This document shows positions 36,945-39,316 of a stretch of 39,316 nt of DNA, piece after piece (positions within the stretch are counted from its first letter, which is position 1; every line of letters begins with the position of its first letter). Source of the stretch: Buttiauxella warmboldiae (GTDB lineage Bacteria; Pseudomonadota; Gammaproteobacteria; Enterobacterales; Enterobacteriaceae); NCBI RefSeq assembly GCF_003818135.1, contig NZ_RPOH01000028.1, positions 1 through 39,316 of the forward strand. Reading direction: 5' to 3'. Made by a program: the position numbers and the translations under genes. The notes under the pieces are model-generated. The model searched no databases. It was not told where the DNA came from and saw only the letters and a program-made list of their open reading frames with translations.

Positions 36945-38318
36945 TTAATGATTAGAGAACCAGTTAAGTCTATCGCGCAGCGCAACAACGCGGCCGACAA
37001 TAATCAGCGCCGGGCTTGCAACCTGAGTTGATAATACGCCGAGTTCACTTAATACGCCGCTGACAACGCGCTGTTTAACGGAAGTCCCATTTTCAACCAG
37101 CGCCACCGGCATATCGGCCGCCATACCGTGCTCAATCAGTTTTTGCTGGATTGCCGGTGCCTGGTTCAGGCCCATATAAAAGACCAGCGTCTGTTTTTCC
37201 GCCGCCAGGTTTTCCCAGTCCAGTTCGCCGCCGGTTTTCAGATGGCCCGTTACCAGACGCACGCTTTGCGCGTAATCACGGTGAGTTAACGGGATACCGG
37301 AATAAGCTGAGCAGCCTGATGCAGCGGTAATGCCCGGCACCACCGAGAACGGAATATCTCCATCGCACAGGGTTTCCAGCTCTTCACCGCCGCGGCCAAA
37401 GATAAAGGGATCGCCGCCTTTCAGGCGCACGACGCGCTTACCGCTTTGCGCTTCGCGCAGCAGGATCTGGTTAATCTCTTCTTGTGGGACGCAGTGATAG
37501 CCCGCGCGTTTGCCGACAAACACACGGTCTGCATCGCGGCGCACCAGGTTCATAATATCGTCGGAAACCAGGCGGTCATACACCACTACGTCAGCCTGCT
37601 GGATTTGCTGTAACCCTTTCAGCGTCAATAAACCCGCATCACCGGGGCCAGCCCCGACCAGCACCACTTCGCCGCGGTGATCGAGCGGGGTGGCGAACAT
37701 CGAGTCAGTTTCTTGGTCGATAGCCTGCTGGTCTTCGTTAGCCAGGTATTGCGCCAGACGATCGTTAGTGAAGAATTTTTCCCAGAAGCGGCGACGCTCG
37801 CCCATGGTTTTGAAATTGGCTTTTACCCGGCCCCGCAGCGTGCCGGCATAAGAGGCGATTTTCCCCAGGTGCAGCGGCAGCAGAGATTCGAGTTTTTCAC
37901 GCAGCAGACGGGCCAGAACCGGGGAGGTGCCACCGGAGGAAACGGCCACCATCAGCGGTGAACGGTCGATAATCGATGGCATGATAAAGCTTGCCTGTTT
38001 TGGCGCATCGACCACATTACAGAAAATACGGCGGGATTCGCAGCTCGCGCTGACCTGTTGATTCACCGCATCATTGTCTGTGGCGGCAATCGCCAGCCAG
38101 CAAACGTCAAGCAGTGCGGGGTTAAATTCCCCCTGAGCAAGCGTAATCATGCCCTGTTCCGCCCACGCATGAAATTGCGGCGAGAAGTCCAGGGCATTAA
38201 CGGTGACTCGTGCACCTGCCTCCATCAACAAACGCGCTTTACGCTCTGCAACATCGCCACCGCCGACTAACAGGCAGGCACGGCCTTGCAATTGACAAAA
38301 TATAGGCAGGTGATCCAC
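36945..38318 (-). CDS. cysG: CysG, siroheme synthase (fused)
   Basis: 457 residues from a GTG at 38318, chosen because GAGG lies 7 nt upstream and the length matches E. coli; an in-frame TTG lies two codons upstream. The N-terminal CysGB part (dehydrogenase/ferrochelatase) has the NAD motif [14 protein letters not shown] and [10 protein letters not shown]; the C-terminal CysGA part (uroporphyrinogen III methyltransferase) has [31 protein letters not shown] and PGITAASG. It makes siroheme for nitrite and sulfite reductases. It follows nirC by a 19-nt gap. Confidence 0.98.
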   Translation of the reverse strand: MDHLPIFCQLQGRACLLVGGGDVAERKARLLMEAGARVTVNALDFSPQFHAWAEQGMITLAQGEFNPALLDVCWLAIAATDNDAVNQQVSASCESRRIFCNVVDAPKQASFIMPSIIDRSPLMVAVSSGGTSPVLARLLREKLESLLPLHLGKIASYAGTLRGRVKANFKTMGERRRFWEKFFTNDRLAQYLANEDQQAIDQETDSMFATPLDHRGEVVLVGAGPGDAGLLTLKGLQQIQQADVVVYDRLVSDDIMNLVRRDADRVFVGKRAGYHCVPQEEINQILLREAQSGKRVVRLKGGDPFIFGRGGEELETLCDGDIPFSVVPGITAASGCSAYSGIPLTHRDYAQSVRLVTGHLKTGGELDWENLAAEKQTLVFYMGLNQAPAIQQKLIEHGMAADMPVALVENGTSVKQRVVSGVLSELGVLSTQVASPALIIVGRVVALRDRLNWFSNH

Positions 38319-38337
38319 GGTCAATCCTCAAAAGAAA

Positions 38338-39144
38338 TTAGTTGCGTGCAGTCTCCGGCGCAGCGATTCGCTCAGGCTGTGGACGCTCGGCTTTCGGCGT
38401 AGCATACCAATAACCCAGACCCATGAATACTACGCCAGAAAGGGTATTCCCAAGCGTTACCCACAGCAGGTTGTGACCGATGCCAGAGAGGGTATAAGCA
38501 TCGCCGTGATGACCAAACCAGGAGAGTGCAAACAGCGTCATGTTAGCGATGGAGTGCTCGTAACCGGAAGCGATAAACGCCAGCAGGCACCACCAGATGG
38601 CGATGAATTTCGCCGCGCCTTCAGTACGCACAGCCATCCAGATTGCAAGACAAACCAGCCAGTTACACAGTGCGCCTTTAAAGAACAGCACCATTGCTGG
38701 AGCGGAGGTTTTTGCCAGCGCCGCAGTATGAAGCAGGCTGGTATCTAACGGCAGCAGGCTACCGCCGCCCCATTTGTACAGCAGCGCGACAAATACGGAG
38801 CCCGCCAGGTTACCCAGCCAGGTTTGTGGCAAAATGCCCCACATCTGAGCTTGAGAAATAGTGCCCGCTTTCACACCAAAGGTCAGGAACATGGTGTGGC
38901 CGGTGAATAATTCAGAGCCCGCGATGATAACCAGCGTCAGGGCGATACCGAAAGTGGCTCCCATCACCAGCGGACGCAGTGCGGGATCAACCAGGTTTCC
39001 GAGGGTGAAAATCAGAATGATCCCCAGACCCACGTAAGCTCCCGCCATTGCGGAACTGATCCAGAAACCAAGCGGGTTGTTTGACGACAATCGGGCAATG
39101 CGCGCGGCATTCGCCGCACATTTATTAATGGTATCGGTGAACAT
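38338..39144 (-). CDS. nirC: NirC, nitrite channel of the FNT family
   Basis: 268 residues, six membrane helices expected. Conserved FNT segments are visible: SSAMAGAYVGLGI, ELFTGHTMFLTFG, the GALCNWLVCLAIW stretch with FKG before it, and GYEHSIANMTLF. It moves nitrite across the inner membrane, pentameric in the family. It precedes cysG on the minus strand as in the nirBDC-cysG operon; nirB and nirD would lie beyond the right edge. Confidence 0.98.
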   Translation of the reverse strand: MFTDTINKCAANAARIARLSSNNPLGFWISSAMAGAYVGLGIILIFTLGNLVDPALRPLVMGATFGIALTLVIIAGSELFTGHTMFLTFGVKAGTISQAQMWGILPQTWLGNLAGSVFVALLYKWGGGSLLPLDTSLLHTAALAKTSAPAMVLFFKGALCNWLVCLAIWMAVRTEGAAKFIAIWWCLLAFIASGYEHSIANMTLFALSWFGHHGDAYTLSGIGHNLLWVTLGNTLSGVVFMGLGYWYATPKAERPQPERIAAPETARN

Positions 39145-39192
39145 TTGTGTTATCCCAATAAAGTGAAAGAAAAGTAAATAAGTGAGATTTTT

Positions 39193-39230
39193 GACAAAGA
39201 AGGAAAAAGCGTGGTTTTTCCTTCTTTGTC
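39193..39230 (-). other. Perfect 16-bp hairpin upstream of nirC
   Basis: GACAAAGAAGGAAAAA (39193-39208) pairs perfectly with TTTTTCCTTCTTTGTC (39215-39230) around a six-base loop. It would form in the mRNA leader between nirD and nirC. On the minus strand it is followed by AAAAA, not by T, so it is not an intrinsic terminator in that direction. Confidence 0.65.
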
Positions 39231-39241
39231 GTTATCAGCCT

Positions 39242-39263
39242 GAAAATCAATAACTTGATTTTC
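39242..39263 (-). other. Second hairpin upstream of nirC
   Basis: GAAAATCAA (39242-39250) and TTGATTTTC (39255-39263) form a 9-bp stem with a TAAC loop, 11 bp beyond the larger hairpin. Together they make a structured stretch before nirC. Confidence 0.55.
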
Positions 39264-39316
39264 CCTTGTTTTTTTATTAATGGTCTATGTTCGTTTTGGC
39301 ACAACTCATGAGGTTT

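Noticed and set aside
39246-39259. ATCAA-TAAC-TTGAT as an FNR site for nirC
   Set aside because: The half-sites point outward; FNR needs TTGAT-N4-ATCAA. It is better seen as an mRNA hairpin.

Overview
The window is chromosomal DNA from a member of the Enterobacteriaceae. Gene order and protein lengths track the Escherichia/Salmonella/Enterobacter core (feoABC, tex, greB, ompR-envZ, pckA, hslO-hslR-yrfG-igaA, nudE, mrcA/hofMNOPQ, aroK-aroB-damX-dam-rpe-gph-trpS, the yhf operon, cysG-nirC). Many proteins differ from the E. coli K-12 versions as I remember them, so this is probably not Escherichia; I cannot name the genus from sequence alone. There are no rRNA or tRNA genes, CRISPR arrays or prophage genes.

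Layout. (1) 1-785: the end of an IS200/IS605-type element with divergent tnpB (partial, running off the window) and tnpA, apparently inserted just behind the feo terminator. (2) 798-3777: the ferrous-iron uptake operon feoABC on the minus strand, with a Fur-box-overlapped promoter and a ~500-bp gene-poor upstream region. (3) 4127-7097: tex and greB (minus), both linked to transcription or RNA. (4) 7334-9405: the ompR-envZ osmosensing pair. (5) 9475-15553: pckA with a CRP-type class I promoter, then hslO, hslR, yrfG and igaA, all minus. (6) nudE (plus), mrcA (minus) and the divergent hofMNOPQ cluster, which resembles type IV pilus/competence assembly genes. (7) 22866-29252: the aroK-aroB-damX-dam-rpe-gph-trpS run, with 8-nt overlaps at rpe/gph and gph/trpS. 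(8) 29431-36903: the yhfZ-yhfY-yhfX-yhfW-php-yhfU-yhfT-yhfS operon. (9) 36945-39144: cysG and nirC (minus), the distal part of the nitrite reductase operon.

The yhf operon is the best candidate for an undescribed system. It combines a winged-helix regulator with an effector-binding domain, a stand-alone PRD protein, two unrelated PLP enzymes (fold type III and fold type I), a phosphopentomutase-like enzyme, a phosphotriesterase-like amidohydrolase, and a small soluble plus polytopic membrane protein pair. The genes are tightly packed, with overlaps or 9-10 nt gaps, except at yhfY/yhfX and yhfT/yhfS. The sequence suggests uptake and breakdown of a phosphorylated or phosphodiester amino-compound under YhfZ/YhfY control; the substrate is unknown to me. 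Related AATGA-core direct repeats lie at the candidate start sites upstream of both yhfZ and yhfX and may be the operators.

Start codons were chosen by Shine-Dalgarno spacing and remembered family length. All regulatory sites are read by eye and are predictions.
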